This document shows, one piece after another, positions 17,478 through 25,710 of a stretch of DNA of 64,000 nt. How positions within the stretch are numbered: position 1 is the stretch's first letter; each line of letters begins with the position of its first letter. The translations under genes were made by a program, and so were the position numbers. The notes beneath the pieces were generated by a model. It did not search any database and was not told where the DNA came from. It worked only from the letters and a program-made list of their open reading frames with translations. The stretch is from G965207335 sp965207335 (GTDB lineage Bacteria > Pseudomonadota > Gammaproteobacteria > PS1 > Pseudothioglobaceae). The stretch lies in NCBI GenBank assembly GCA_965207335.1, contig OZ242267.1, positions 744,001-808,000 on the forward strand, read 5' to 3'.

Positions 17478-18437
17478 TTACTTATTTTTGCGTATTCCCC
17501 CTTTATAAGCTTTATTAAGCCAATATTTTGCTTTACTAGTATTTTTAGCAATGCCTTTGCCATATTTATACATAAGTGCTAAATTATATTGAGCGTTAAC
17601 ATAACCTTGTTTAGCCGCTTTTTTATACCATTTAATTGCTTTTTTATAATCCTTTACAACATCTATACTGCCTTTGTCATAAATAAGTGCTAAATTATAT
17701 TGGGCATAAGGATTGCCTTGCTCAGCAGATTTTTTATACCATTTAATTGCCTTTTTGTAATCCTTTACAACGTCTATACCGCCTTTGTCATATATGACCC
17801 CTAAATTATTTTGGGCATATATATTGCCTTGTTCTGCCGCTTTTTGAAACCATTTAAGTGCTTTGTTATCATCTTTTAGCACGCCTCTACCATTGAAATA
17901 TTTCAATCCTAAAATATATTGAGCATCAACATTGCCTTGTTTAGCTGCTTTTTGATACCATTTAATTGCCTCTTTGTAATCCTTTACAATGTCCTTACCA
18001 CCTTTGTCATATATAAGTGCTAAATTATATTGAGCATTAGCATAGTCTTGCTTAGCTGCTTTTTGATACCATTTAATTGCTTTTTTGTTGTCTTCCAACA
18101 CATCTTTACTGCCTTTGTCATATATAATTCCCAAATTATTTTGGGCATGGACATTACCTTGTTTAGCCGCTTTTTTATACCATTTAATTGCTTTTTTGTT
18201 ATCTTTAATAATGCCTTTGTCACCATTATCGTAAACTAGTGCTAAATTATATTGAGCATTGCCATCTCCAAGGCTAGCCTTTATATATATCATCATTAAA
18301 TAATTAAAATCGTCATCTGATATTTGTTTAACTATATTTGAATATAAACCATCATTTTCCAAATAAGTGCTAGTATAGGAAACCGCATTTAAACTTATTA
18401 TTGGCAATAAATATAATACTATTTTGAATTTAATAAT
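17478..18437 (-). CDS. exported Sel1-repeat protein (about seven repeats), start codon uncertain
   Basis: An array of about seven 36-residue Sel1 repeats with the pattern AQYNLALIYDKGGKDIVKD then YKEAIKWYQKAAKQGN. Such solenoids bind partner proteins and are common in host-associated bacteria. Upstream of the first TTG (18407) the frame continues with IIKFKIVLYLLPIISLNA, a good signal peptide, but its first codon after a stop is ATT (18435-18437). Either ATT is the start or the real start has been lost. Using TTG would remove the signal peptide. It is divergently placed between the cooC and mer groups. Confidence 0.75.
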   Translation of the reverse strand: MIKFKIVLYLLPIISLNAVSYTSTYLENDGLYSNIVKQISDDDFNYLMMIYIKASLGDGNAQYNLALVYDNGDKGIIKDNKKAIKWYKKAAKQGNVHAQNNLGIIYDKGSKDVLEDNKKAIKWYQKAAKQDYANAQYNLALIYDKGGKDIVKDYKEAIKWYQKAAKQGNVDAQYILGLKYFNGRGVLKDDNKALKWFQKAAEQGNIYAQNNLGVIYDKGGIDVVKDYKKAIKWYKKSAEQGNPYAQYNLALIYDKGSIDVVKDYKKAIKWYKKAAKQGYVNAQYNLALMYKYGKGIAKNTSKAKYWLNKAYKGGIRKNK

Positions 18438-18500
18438 TTACTCTATTTATAAATTACTTAAAACAGGTATTTTATACATTCATACAAAAATATGCCAAAT

Positions 18501-18584
18501 AGTTACAACAGTGATATAAGAAAAGTGTAACTATTGCTAAGTATTATGTAACTATTTGACAACTAGCAGAACTCAAGTTATAAT
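18501..18584 (+). promoter_or_regulatory. consensus sigma-70 promoter and operator-like repeats before merTP
   Basis: TTGACA (18556-18561) and TATAAT (18579-18584) with a 17-base spacer are a perfect consensus promoter. Three copies of tgtaact lie upstream: inverted at 18501-18507, direct at 18526-18532 and 18547-18553 (the direct ones 21 bases apart, two helical turns). They look like operator half-sites. Confidence 0.65.
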
Positions 18585-18612
18585 AGATACATTGCATATA
18601 CTTAGGTCTTTT

Positions 18613-18963
18613 ATGTCCATAGGTGTTAAAACAAGTTTAACAAGCGGGATATTAGCTAGTATAGCCACATCGCTGTGCTGTATTGCCCCTCTTGTTTTAT
18701 TAATGCTTGGTATTAGCGGTGCTTGGATTAGTAATCTTGTTGCATTAGAGCCTTACAGTCCAATCTTTATAGTAGTAGCACTAACTGCCCTATTTTTTGC
18801 ATATAGAGGGATATTTGTTAAAAAAAGTTGTAGTAGTAGTGATGATAAGTTGTGTACAAAACCAAGTGTTAGCAAGCTATACAAAATAATATTCTTTGTT
18901 GTTGCTATTATGGTTGTTTTATCAATTGTTGCACCTTATGTAATTTTGTATTATAATAGTTAA
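18613..18963 (+). CDS. merT: MerT-like inner-membrane metal transport protein
   Basis: From ATG 18613 it is 116 residues with three membrane helices. Helix 1 has the vicinal pair in SLCCIAPLVLLMLGISGAW, the metal-accepting site of MerT. The loop after helix 2 holds further Cys residues (KKSCSSSDDKLC), as expected. I reject the upstream TTG at 18556 because it lies within the -35 box of the promoter. No mercuric reductase or mer operon is nearby; in this island the protein may move another soft or borderline metal, such as nickel. That is inference. Confidence 0.82.
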   Translation: MSIGVKTSLTSGILASIATSLCCIAPLVLLMLGISGAWISNLVALEPYSPIFIVVALTALFFAYRGIFVKKSCSSSDDKLCTKPSVSKLYKIIFFVVAIMVVLSIVAPYVILYYNS

Positions 18964-18985
18964 TATTATATAAAAGGAGAAATAA

Positions 18986-19312
18986 ATGAAAATTATCAGG
19001 CAAGTTTTATATGTTTTATTTGCAATGCTATTTATTTATAGTAATTCTGTTGTTGCTCTAGACGAACAAGAAGTATATGAGCCAAAAGTAATTAGTTTAT
19101 CAGTACCTACTATGAATTGTGCAATGTGTGTAGTAACAATTGCAAGGAGTTTAATGAATGTTGATGGTGTTGAAACTGCTGATACTAACAGTTATAATAA
19201 AACAGTAAATGTTGGTTTTAACAATAAGGTTACAAACATTAAATCATTGATGTATGCTACTAAAATAGCGGGTTATCCTTCATACCTGATTGATAAACAA
19301 AATAATTTATAA
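18986..19312 (+). CDS. merP: MerP-like periplasmic heavy-metal-associated protein
   Basis: A 108-residue protein with signal peptide (about residues 1-25) and one HMA domain with the metal motif MNCAMC (normally MxCxxC), followed by VVTIARSLMNVDGVETA. MerP binds a metal ion in the periplasm and hands it to MerT. A strong Shine-Dalgarno (aaaaggagaaataaATG) stands 23 bases after merT, so they form a two-gene operon. Confidence 0.85.
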   Translation: MKIIRQVLYVLFAMLFIYSNSVVALDEQEVYEPKVISLSVPTMNCAMCVVTIARSLMNVDGVETADTNSYNKTVNVGFNNKVTNIKSLMYATKIAGYPSYLIDKQNNL

Positions 19313-19389
19313 TAAATTTAGGCTGGTTATATTCTTAAATAGATATTTATTACATACATAATTTGTTAAAATTTTAAAATATATCCTAA

Positions 19390-19620
19390 GGTAAACTATG
19401 CACTAAATACCAAAGAATATATTAGATTACTAAATGAGTTTCTTGCACTCTATGTATGCTAATTAGTTTTAACAACTAAGCAAATGTCAATAGTCTCAGA
19501 ACTAACTATTTTGTCGCTAATTTGAGCTAAAAATCTAATAGTGTAAAGTCTAATTTTTTAGCTTCAATAAGGTTTGCCAAATTAGTGTTTATTAAAAAAG
19601 CAACCAATAGATAAAGACTG
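19390..19620 (-). pseudogene. decayed duplicate of the SIS-domain gene 3' end
   Basis: On the minus strand the block reads HRVQETHLV, then a stop, then YILWYLVHSL, matching the intact gene's HRVQETHLVTYHILWDLVHSLL at 21955-22040. Similarity continues upstream for about 150 bases with further mutations. The remaining part of the 458-base gap 19313-19770 shows only the hypD leader with ggagag before its ATG. Confidence 0.75.
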
Positions 19621-19770
19621 TTGCACAACAATCTTAAATGAAACCGTTGTATTATATAAAAGCACTAGTCAAAAAAGCCAAAAATACCCCTGCTTTTTGT
19701 TATAAAATTTACCAAAAGTGGTTAGGTAATGTATTCTATGCCCCAAGAGAGATATTATGGAGAGTTATAA

Positions 19771-20910
19771 ATGAAATATATTGATGAATTTAGAGACCCA
19801 ACTAAAATTAAAAAGATACTACAAGAAATAGATAAGATATGCATAGATATTAAACATACAGAAGATAGAGAAGTTATCAAAATTATGGAGGTTTGTGGTG
19901 GACACACACATTCTATTTTTCGTTATGGGTTAAGTCAATTATTACCAGATTATTTAGAATTTGTTCATGGACCTGGCTGTCCTGTATGTGTATTGCCTCG
20001 TTCAGTAATTGATAATTGCATCCTTATTGCTAACAGTAATGATGTTATTTTTACTACCTTTGGTGATGCAATGCGTGTACCAGGAAGTGAAAAAAATTTA
20101 TTAGATATTAAGGCAGAAGGTGCTGATATTCGTATGGTTTATTCACCATTAGATGTACTCACCATTGCCCAAAAAAACCCTAATAAAAGAGTAGTATTTT
20201 TTGGATTAGGTTTTGAAACAACAATGCCTTCAACAGCTTTATCAATCATACAAGCTAAAAAAATAGCCCTAGATAACTTTTACTTATTTTGTAACCATAT
20301 TACTATTGTTCCAACTATTAAAGCAGTTTTAGACTCTCCTGATATGCGTATTGATGGATTTTTAGGTCCTGGACATGTTAGTTTAGTTATTGGTACTAAA
20401 TTTTATGATTTTATTGCTAATGATTACAACAAACCTTTGGTTACTTCTGGGTTTGAGCCATTGGATATTTTACAATCAGTTTGGATGATATTAAAACAAC
20501 TGAAAAATGGTGAGGCAAAAATTGAGAATCAATATAGTAGATTAGTACATAAAGACGGTAATACTAATGCCTTAAATGTAATTGAAGAAGTATTTGAACT
20601 AAGAGATTTTTTTGAATGGAGAGGGCTTGGCTCTATCAACCACTCTGGTGTAAAAATAAATGATAAATATAGTAAGTTTGATGCTGAAATAGAATTTAAA
20701 TTAAATAAAGTAACGCTAATAGACCCAGATATTTGTCAGTGCGGTGAGGTATTAAAAGGTGTATTAAAACCTTGGCAGTGTAAAATTTTTGGTAAGGAGT
20801 GCACACCTGAAAAACCTTTAGGAGCACTAATGGTTTCAACAGAAGGTGCATGTGCTGCACATTACTCTTACGGACTAAATATTGATTTAATTAATGTAGT
20901 TAATGAATAA
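19771..20910 (+). CDS. hypD: hydrogenase maturation iron-sulfur protein HypD
   Basis: A 379-residue HypD of normal length. Conserved motifs: CGGHTHSIFRYG, GPGCPVCVLP, GFETTMPSTA and GPGHVS. C-terminal Cys residues for the [4Fe-4S] cluster lie in CQCGEVLKG, CKIFGKEC and GACAAHY. With HypC it assembles the Fe(CN)2CO unit. Its stop overlaps the hypE start by 8 bases. A Shine-Dalgarno (ggagagttataaATG) supports the start. Confidence 0.95.
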   Translation: MKYIDEFRDPTKIKKILQEIDKICIDIKHTEDREVIKIMEVCGGHTHSIFRYGLSQLLPDYLEFVHGPGCPVCVLPRSVIDNCILIANSNDVIFTTFGDAMRVPGSEKNLLDIKAEGADIRMVYSPLDVLTIAQKNPNKRVVFFGLGFETTMPSTALSIIQAKKIALDNFYLFCNHITIVPTIKAVLDSPDMRIDGFLGPGHVSLVIGTKFYDFIANDYNKPLVTSGFEPLDILQSVWMILKQLKNGEAKIENQYSRLVHKDGNTNALNVIEEVFELRDFFEWRGLGSINHSGVKINDKYSKFDAEIEFKLNKVTLIDPDICQCGEVLKGVLKPWQCKIFGKECTPEKPLGALMVSTEGACAAHYSYGLNIDLINVVNE

Positions 20911-21925
20911 TAAATATAAAGGTAAAAAAATTACTATGGCACACGGTAGTGGTGGCAAGGCTAGCAGTGATTTAATAAGTGATATTTTTGTTAATACTTT
21001 TAATAATAGTTACTTAGCAAAAATGGAAGATCAGGCTAGACTTGATATTCCATTAGGAAAGCTTGCATTTACAACTGATAGTTATGTGGTTAGTCCATTA
21101 TTTTTTAGAGGTGGCGATATAGGTAAACTAGCCGTTACTGGAACAGTCAACGATTTAGCTATGAGTGGTGCAAAACCACTATACTTAACATGCGGATTAA
21201 TTTTAGAAGAGGGATTATCCATAGAAATATTAGATAAAATTATAAAATCTATGCAAAAAGTAGCCAAAAAAGCTGGGGTAAAAGTAGTGTGTGGTGATAC
21301 TAAGGTTGTGGAACGAGGTAGTGCAGATAAGATTTTTATAAATACTTCTGGTATTGGTATTATTCCAGAAGGAGTTGATATCAGTTCAGTAAATGCATGT
21401 ATTGGAGATAAAATTATTGTTAATGGTTATATTGGTGACCACGGTGCTACTATAATTCAATCTAGAACAGAATTTGCTATTTCTGCAGATATTAATAGCG
21501 ATTGTCAAGCACTCAATCACCTAGTAGAAAAAATTCTCAAAGTGTCGAATAATATCCATTCATTACGCGATGCAACTCGTGGCGGTGTTGCTACAGTGCT
21601 AAATGAAATTGCCACAGACTCCAAAGTTTGTATTACTATAAAAGAAGATAAAATACCAGTTAGAGAACAAACTCGCGGGATATGCGAAATTTTAGGCTTA
21701 GACCCTCTTTACCTCGCCAATGAAGGAACTCTTGTTTGTATAGTCTCAGCAGAAGATGCGGATATTGTTATTGAAACTATGAAAAAAACTAAAGAAAGTA
21801 AAAATGCTTGTATTATTGGTGAAGTAATAGCAGGTCCAGAGGGTGTTGTTGCTTTAAATACTTTATTTGGCAGTAATAAAATTATTGATAAATTAGTGGG
21901 AGATCAATTACCAAGAATTTGTTAA
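20903..21925 (+). CDS. hypE: hydrogenase maturation protein HypE (thiocyanate-forming dehydratase)
   Basis: A 340-residue AIR-synthase-like ATPase. AHGSGGKAS near the N-terminus, GTVNDLAMSGAKP, LRDATRGGVATVLNEIA and the C-terminal end PRIC are diagnostic. The final Cys receives carbamoyl from HypF and is dehydrated to thiocyanate, the source of cyanide ligands. It is coupled to hypD by overlap. Confidence 0.95.
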   Translation: MNNKYKGKKITMAHGSGGKASSDLISDIFVNTFNNSYLAKMEDQARLDIPLGKLAFTTDSYVVSPLFFRGGDIGKLAVTGTVNDLAMSGAKPLYLTCGLILEEGLSIEILDKIIKSMQKVAKKAGVKVVCGDTKVVERGSADKIFINTSGIGIIPEGVDISSVNACIGDKIIVNGYIGDHGATIIQSRTEFAISADINSDCQALNHLVEKILKVSNNIHSLRDATRGGVATVLNEIATDSKVCITIKEDKIPVREQTRGICEILGLDPLYLANEGTLVCIVSAEDADIVIETMKKTKESKNACIIGEVIAGPEGVVALNTLFGSNKIIDKLVGDQLPRIC

Positions 21926-21954
21926 ATCAACTTTAATATTGCCTTTTTCATCAA

Positions 21955-22590
21955 TCAAAGCAAACTATGCACTAAATCCCATAGTATATGATAAGTAACT
22001 AAGTGCGTTTCTTGCACTCTATGAATACTATCGGTTTCCACTGTTAGGCAAATATTAATATCTTTATTTTTTGCCATTTTACCACCTGTTTGACCAGAAA
22101 ATCCTATGGTATAAAGTCCCATTTTTTTTGCTTGAGCAAATGCTGAAAGCAAATTATTAGAATTGCCACTGGTAGAAAAACCAATTAAAACATCATTAGC
22201 TTTTGCCAAACACATAATTTGGCGTAAAAATATATGGTCATAATTAACATCATTCGCAATAGCTGTTGTTGTAGCAATATCATTATTTAAACTAGTAGCA
22301 GCTAAAGCCCTTCTACCTGTTGTAATTGGGTGCATAAATTCTGTTACAATATGTGCCGCATCACATGAAGAACCGCCATTACCCATGGCAAATAAATGAC
22401 CATTTTGCTTATAACTGTTAGCAATTATCTGAGCAATTTTTATTATTTTGTCGTTATTTTTTTTAAAAAAATCACTTTTAACTTTAATACTATCTTTTGC
22501 CTTTTTATTTATTGATTCTATTAAATTAATGTTAGTAGTATTTTTTTTTAAAAATGACTTAAAAGTAGATTCAGTTTTATTGTTTTTCAT
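21955..22590 (-). CDS. SIS-domain protein (GmhA/DiaA-like) of the hyp cluster
   Basis: About 211 residues from ATG 22590. The sugar-phosphate isomerase (SIS) fold is marked by GNGGSSCDAAHIVTEFMHP, IGFSTSGNSNNLLSAFAQA and the C-terminal HRVQETHLVTYHILWDLVH. It resembles sedoheptulose-7-phosphate isomerase GmhA. The start overlaps the end of hypF by 14 bases, so it is co-translated with a maturation gene; similar genes occur in other hyp clusters. Its role there is unknown. The upstream Met at 22611 lies deeper in hypF and is less likely. Confidence 0.8.
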   Translation of the reverse strand: MKNNKTESTFKSFLKKNTTNINLIESINKKAKDSIKVKSDFFKKNNDKIIKIAQIIANSYKQNGHLFAMGNGGSSCDAAHIVTEFMHPITTGRRALAATSLNNDIATTTAIANDVNYDHIFLRQIMCLAKANDVLIGFSTSGNSNNLLSAFAQAKKMGLYTIGFSGQTGGKMAKNKDINICLTVETDSIHRVQETHLVTYHILWDLVHSLL

Positions 22591-24880
22591 ATCGTTTTTC
22601 TCTAGCAGCACAAATAGCTGCCTGACCTAAGCTAATACCACCATCCCCTAAAGAAATTTTGCTTGATACCAATAATGTTATATTTTTTACATCAGCAAAT
22701 AGATTGTATACTAATTCAAGCAATAATTTATTATTAAACGCTCCTCCTGATAATACTACTGTATCAAAATAATGTTTTTTTTGCAACTTTATGACATATT
22801 TTATAATTAGTTTAGCCAAAGAATAATGAAACTTATAAGCAATTTCTGCTGGCTTTATCATATTTTTTATGTCATCTAAGATAAACATCCACATTTTATT
22901 TGTGCTGATAATATAGCGATTATTTATAACTTTGTAATCAAAATTATAAAATAATTCTTTATAATTGTGTTTATAATTACTAGCTAAACCTTCCAATTCA
23001 ATTGCAGCTTGAGCTTCATAACTAACACTTTGATGGCAAATACCTAGTAAATATGCTACTGCATCAAATAATCTACCCACTGATGATGTATAGTGTAGTG
23101 CTAAATTACTTTTTATAAGTGCATCAAGCTCTTTTACAGCTTTCCCTATAAAGTGTTTTTTGGTATCTATATTGTGTTTTTTAAAATAAGAATATGTCAT
23201 TCTCCAAGGCTCTTTAGTAGCTTTATCTCCACCTAATAAGGCAATATTTTCAAATTGTGCTAACCTTTTAAAACCTAAATAATCTGCTAATAAAAATTCT
23301 CCACCCCAAAGACAATTATCACCACCTAAACCCATGCCATCCCAAACTATACCCAATACTTTATTAGTATTTATTTTTTTATTATGCTCAAACAAACTTG
23401 CGGCAATATGTGCGTGGTGGTGTTGTATTTTATTTAATTTAATATTGTGTTTTTTAGAATAATATGTGGCATATTTAGATGATAAATATTCAGGGTGCAT
23501 ATCACAGGCAAGTAACTTAATATTTGTTTTATATAAATTTTTATATAAATTAATATTACTTTTAAAATCTTGATAACTCGCTAATGTTTTTAAATCACCA
23601 ATATGCTGTGAAACAACAGCTCCAGAATTTGTAAATAGACAAAATGTATTTTTCAATTCTGCTCCTGTTGCCAATACACCATAAGAATCTTTAAACCCTT
23701 GAGGAAAGGAAATATAGCTAGGAGCATAACCTCTGGCACTACGAAGTATTCTTGGTTTTTTAGCCAAAAAATATACCACAGAATCGTCAACACGATTAAC
23801 AATATCACGATTGTGCATCAAAAAATAATCTGCTATATAACTAAGCTCTTTTAATGCTTGCTTGTTATTTATAACTTGAGGATTGCTACTCTTATTACCT
23901 GAGGTCATAACTAATGGTTCTTTTAATTGCTCTAATAACAAATAATGTAGTGGAGAATAAGGTAGCATAAACCCTAAGTTATTTTGTTTTGGTGCTATTT
24001 GCTCGGTTAAATAACTATTAGATTTAGTAAGTAGCACAATAGGAGATGACTTATCTTTTAATAAGTTTTCTTCTGCTATAGAAACATTGCAGTATTGTTT
24101 AATTGTGAAAATATTTTTTGCCATTAAAGCAAAAGGTTTGTCTTTTCTATGTTTTCTTTTTCTAAGGGTTATAACCGATGATTCAATACTTGCAAGACAA
24201 GCTAAATGAAATCCACCAATACCCTTAATAGCAATAATCTTTCCTTGTTTTAATAAAGCAGCAGTTTTTTTAATAATATTGTTGCTAATAATATCTTTAC
24301 CAACTGAATTAGTTAATTGCAATTGTGGACCGCAATTTTGACAAGCATTTGGTTGAGCATGAAAGCGTCTATTAGTAGGATCTTGGTATTCTTTATTACA
24401 ATATTGACACATTATAAAAATAGACATACTAGTAGATTCTCTATCATAAGGTAGTGCTTTTATAATAGAAAATCTAGGTCCACAATTAGTACAATTTGTA
24501 AAAGCATAACCGTAGCGATGATTTTTTTTATCTGTAATATCATTTATACATTTATCACAAGTAGATACATCTGGCAAAATAATAATAGAGGGTATTTTTT
24601 CTTGATTACTATGGCTAATACTAAAATCTTTATATTTTTTATTATTAGAATAATTATTGATAGTAATACTAGTTATTTCTGCAAGTTTTGGTGTATTATT
24701 TTTAAGTGATAATAAAAATTTATCAAAATATATTTGCGAACATTGAACAATAATAACAACTCCTGCACTGTCATTATATACTTTGCCAAAAATATTGTAC
24801 TGTTGTGCAAGTTTATAAACAAATGGGCGAAATCCCACACCTTGAACTATGCCAGTAATAGTTATTTTTTTACTTAACAT
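22577..24880 (-). CDS. hypF: carbamoyltransferase HypF
   Basis: A 767-residue protein with all HypF domains in order: acylphosphatase (ITGIVQGVGFRPFVYKLA, residues 7-24), two zinc fingers (CDKC...CTNCGPRFS and CQYC...CQNCGP, about 108-185), YrdC-like domain (about 205-370, IAIKGIGGFHLAC, VMTSGNKSSNP) and the Kae1-like carbamoyltransferase (HHHAHIAASL, VWDGMGLGGDN, VLSGGAFNNKLL). It transfers carbamoyl phosphate-derived carbamoyl to HypE. It runs convergent to hypE, with the SIS gene between them. Confidence 0.95.
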   Translation of the reverse strand: MLSKKITITGIVQGVGFRPFVYKLAQQYNIFGKVYNDSAGVVIIVQCSQIYFDKFLLSLKNNTPKLAEITSITINNYSNNKKYKDFSISHSNQEKIPSIIILPDVSTCDKCINDITDKKNHRYGYAFTNCTNCGPRFSIIKALPYDRESTSMSIFIMCQYCNKEYQDPTNRRFHAQPNACQNCGPQLQLTNSVGKDIISNNIIKKTAALLKQGKIIAIKGIGGFHLACLASIESSVITLRKRKHRKDKPFALMAKNIFTIKQYCNVSIAEENLLKDKSSPIVLLTKSNSYLTEQIAPKQNNLGFMLPYSPLHYLLLEQLKEPLVMTSGNKSSNPQVINNKQALKELSYIADYFLMHNRDIVNRVDDSVVYFLAKKPRILRSARGYAPSYISFPQGFKDSYGVLATGAELKNTFCLFTNSGAVVSQHIGDLKTLASYQDFKSNINLYKNLYKTNIKLLACDMHPEYLSSKYATYYSKKHNIKLNKIQHHHAHIAASLFEHNKKINTNKVLGIVWDGMGLGGDNCLWGGEFLLADYLGFKRLAQFENIALLGGDKATKEPWRMTYSYFKKHNIDTKKHFIGKAVKELDALIKSNLALHYTSSVGRLFDAVAYLLGICHQSVSYEAQAAIELEGLASNYKHNYKELFYNFDYKVINNRYIISTNKMWMFILDDIKNMIKPAEIAYKFHYSLAKLIIKYVIKLQKKHYFDTVVLSGGAFNNKLLLELVYNLFADVKNITLLVSSKISLGDGGISLGQAAICAAREKRYEKQ

Positions 24881-24959
24881 TGTTACACTAATATAAAGTT
24901 GTCATAATGCGGTTCCTCCATTTGACTGAATACCACTATTAATAAATTTTAACACTATT

Positions 24960-25075
24960 TTATATCATCTTTTCATAAAATAGTTTTTCATAATTATTTG
25001 GTGATTTGTAATCAATAGTTGAATGCTGTTTTATCTTGTTGTAAAAAATCTCAATACATTCAAAATACTGCTATC
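24960..25075 (-). pseudogene. IS3-family transposase (OrfB) C-terminal remnant
   Basis: The minus strand encodes YFECIEIFYNKIKQHSTIDY then KSPNNYEKLFYEKMI and a stop. This is the conserved end of IS3-family integrase-core transposases (FxxIExFYNxxRxHSxLxYxSPxxYE). The rest of the insertion sequence is gone. It occupies most of the 320-base gap between hypF and merR. Confidence 0.75.
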
Positions 25076-25200
25076 TTTCTGCTTTCTTAGTTTACCTGAT
25101 AAGGTTTTAAAGTATTAAAAGAGCTATATGTCATATATTTTTTGTTATACTATCAATTTATAATATCTATTAACATGGCAGATAAAAATACTAAGTAGAA

Positions 25201-25638
25201 ATGACTGATTCAATGCGTATTGGCAAACTTGCAACAAAATTAGGTGTTACTACAAAAACACTAAGATTTTATGAAAAAATTGGCTTAATTGAACACCCAT
25301 CTAGGTTAGAATCTGGCTATCGCTTTTATACAAAAAATCAAATAGATAAGGCCTTTATTGTTGTTAGTTTACGCCGTATTGGTTTAACAATTAATGAGCT
25401 ACAACAACTAAAAAATGATGTAAATAATAATTTATTGCGTAAGAGTTTATCTTCTATATTGGACCAAAAACTATTTATAATTGATCAGGAGTTAGGAATT
25501 TTACAAGGTAAACGCGAGGATATTGGAATAAGATTCCAAGCCTTAGTATCTACTCCACACGAACGACTACCAAACTGTATTTGTGATTTATTACTTATTA
25601 ATTGCACTTGTAAAACTATATTTAAAAAAAATAATTAA
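25201..25638 (+). CDS. MerR-family metal-responsive regulator
   Basis: A 145-residue MerR-type activator: HTH MRIGKLATKLGVTTKTLRFY, EKIGLI and RLESGYRFY, then RIGLTINELQQL and a dimerisation helix. The C-terminus has two C-x-C pairs (126/128 and 135/137; CICDLLLINCTC) that could bind a metal ion. Its stop is 8 bases before a MerR-type promoter that drives the hydrogenase operon, so it probably activates hydrogenase expression in response to a metal, perhaps nickel. Members such as NimR sense nickel, but the ligand here is unproven. No clear ribosome-binding site is seen. Confidence 0.85.
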   Translation: MTDSMRIGKLATKLGVTTKTLRFYEKIGLIEHPSRLESGYRFYTKNQIDKAFIVVSLRRIGLTINELQQLKNDVNNNLLRKSLSSILDQKLFIIDQELGILQGKREDIGIRFQALVSTPHERLPNCICDLLLINCTCKTIFKKNN

Positions 25639-25643
25639 AAAAC

Positions 25644-25676
25644 CCTTGACACTGCCCTAAGGACAAGGTGTATGAT
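25644..25676 (+). promoter_or_regulatory. MerR-type promoter of the hydrogenase operon (19-bp spacer)
   Basis: TTGACA (25646-25651) and TATGAT (25671-25676) are separated by 19 bases, the overlong spacer that MerR proteins correct by twisting DNA. A dyad ccttg (25644-25648)...caagg (25664-25668) lies between and over the elements. The hydrogenase small-subunit ATG follows 35 bases later. Confidence 0.85.
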
Positions 25677-25710
25677 GTGCATAAATACTTAAAATAAGAC
25701 GGATAATTTA

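Noticed and set aside
18556..18612. TTG start giving MerT a longer N-terminus
   Set aside because: The TTG is the -35 box of a perfect promoter; MerT family members start near MSIGVKTSL.
18613..19312. Mercury resistance operon
   Set aside because: No merA, merB or adjacent merR; only the transport pair is present, so resistance cannot be claimed.
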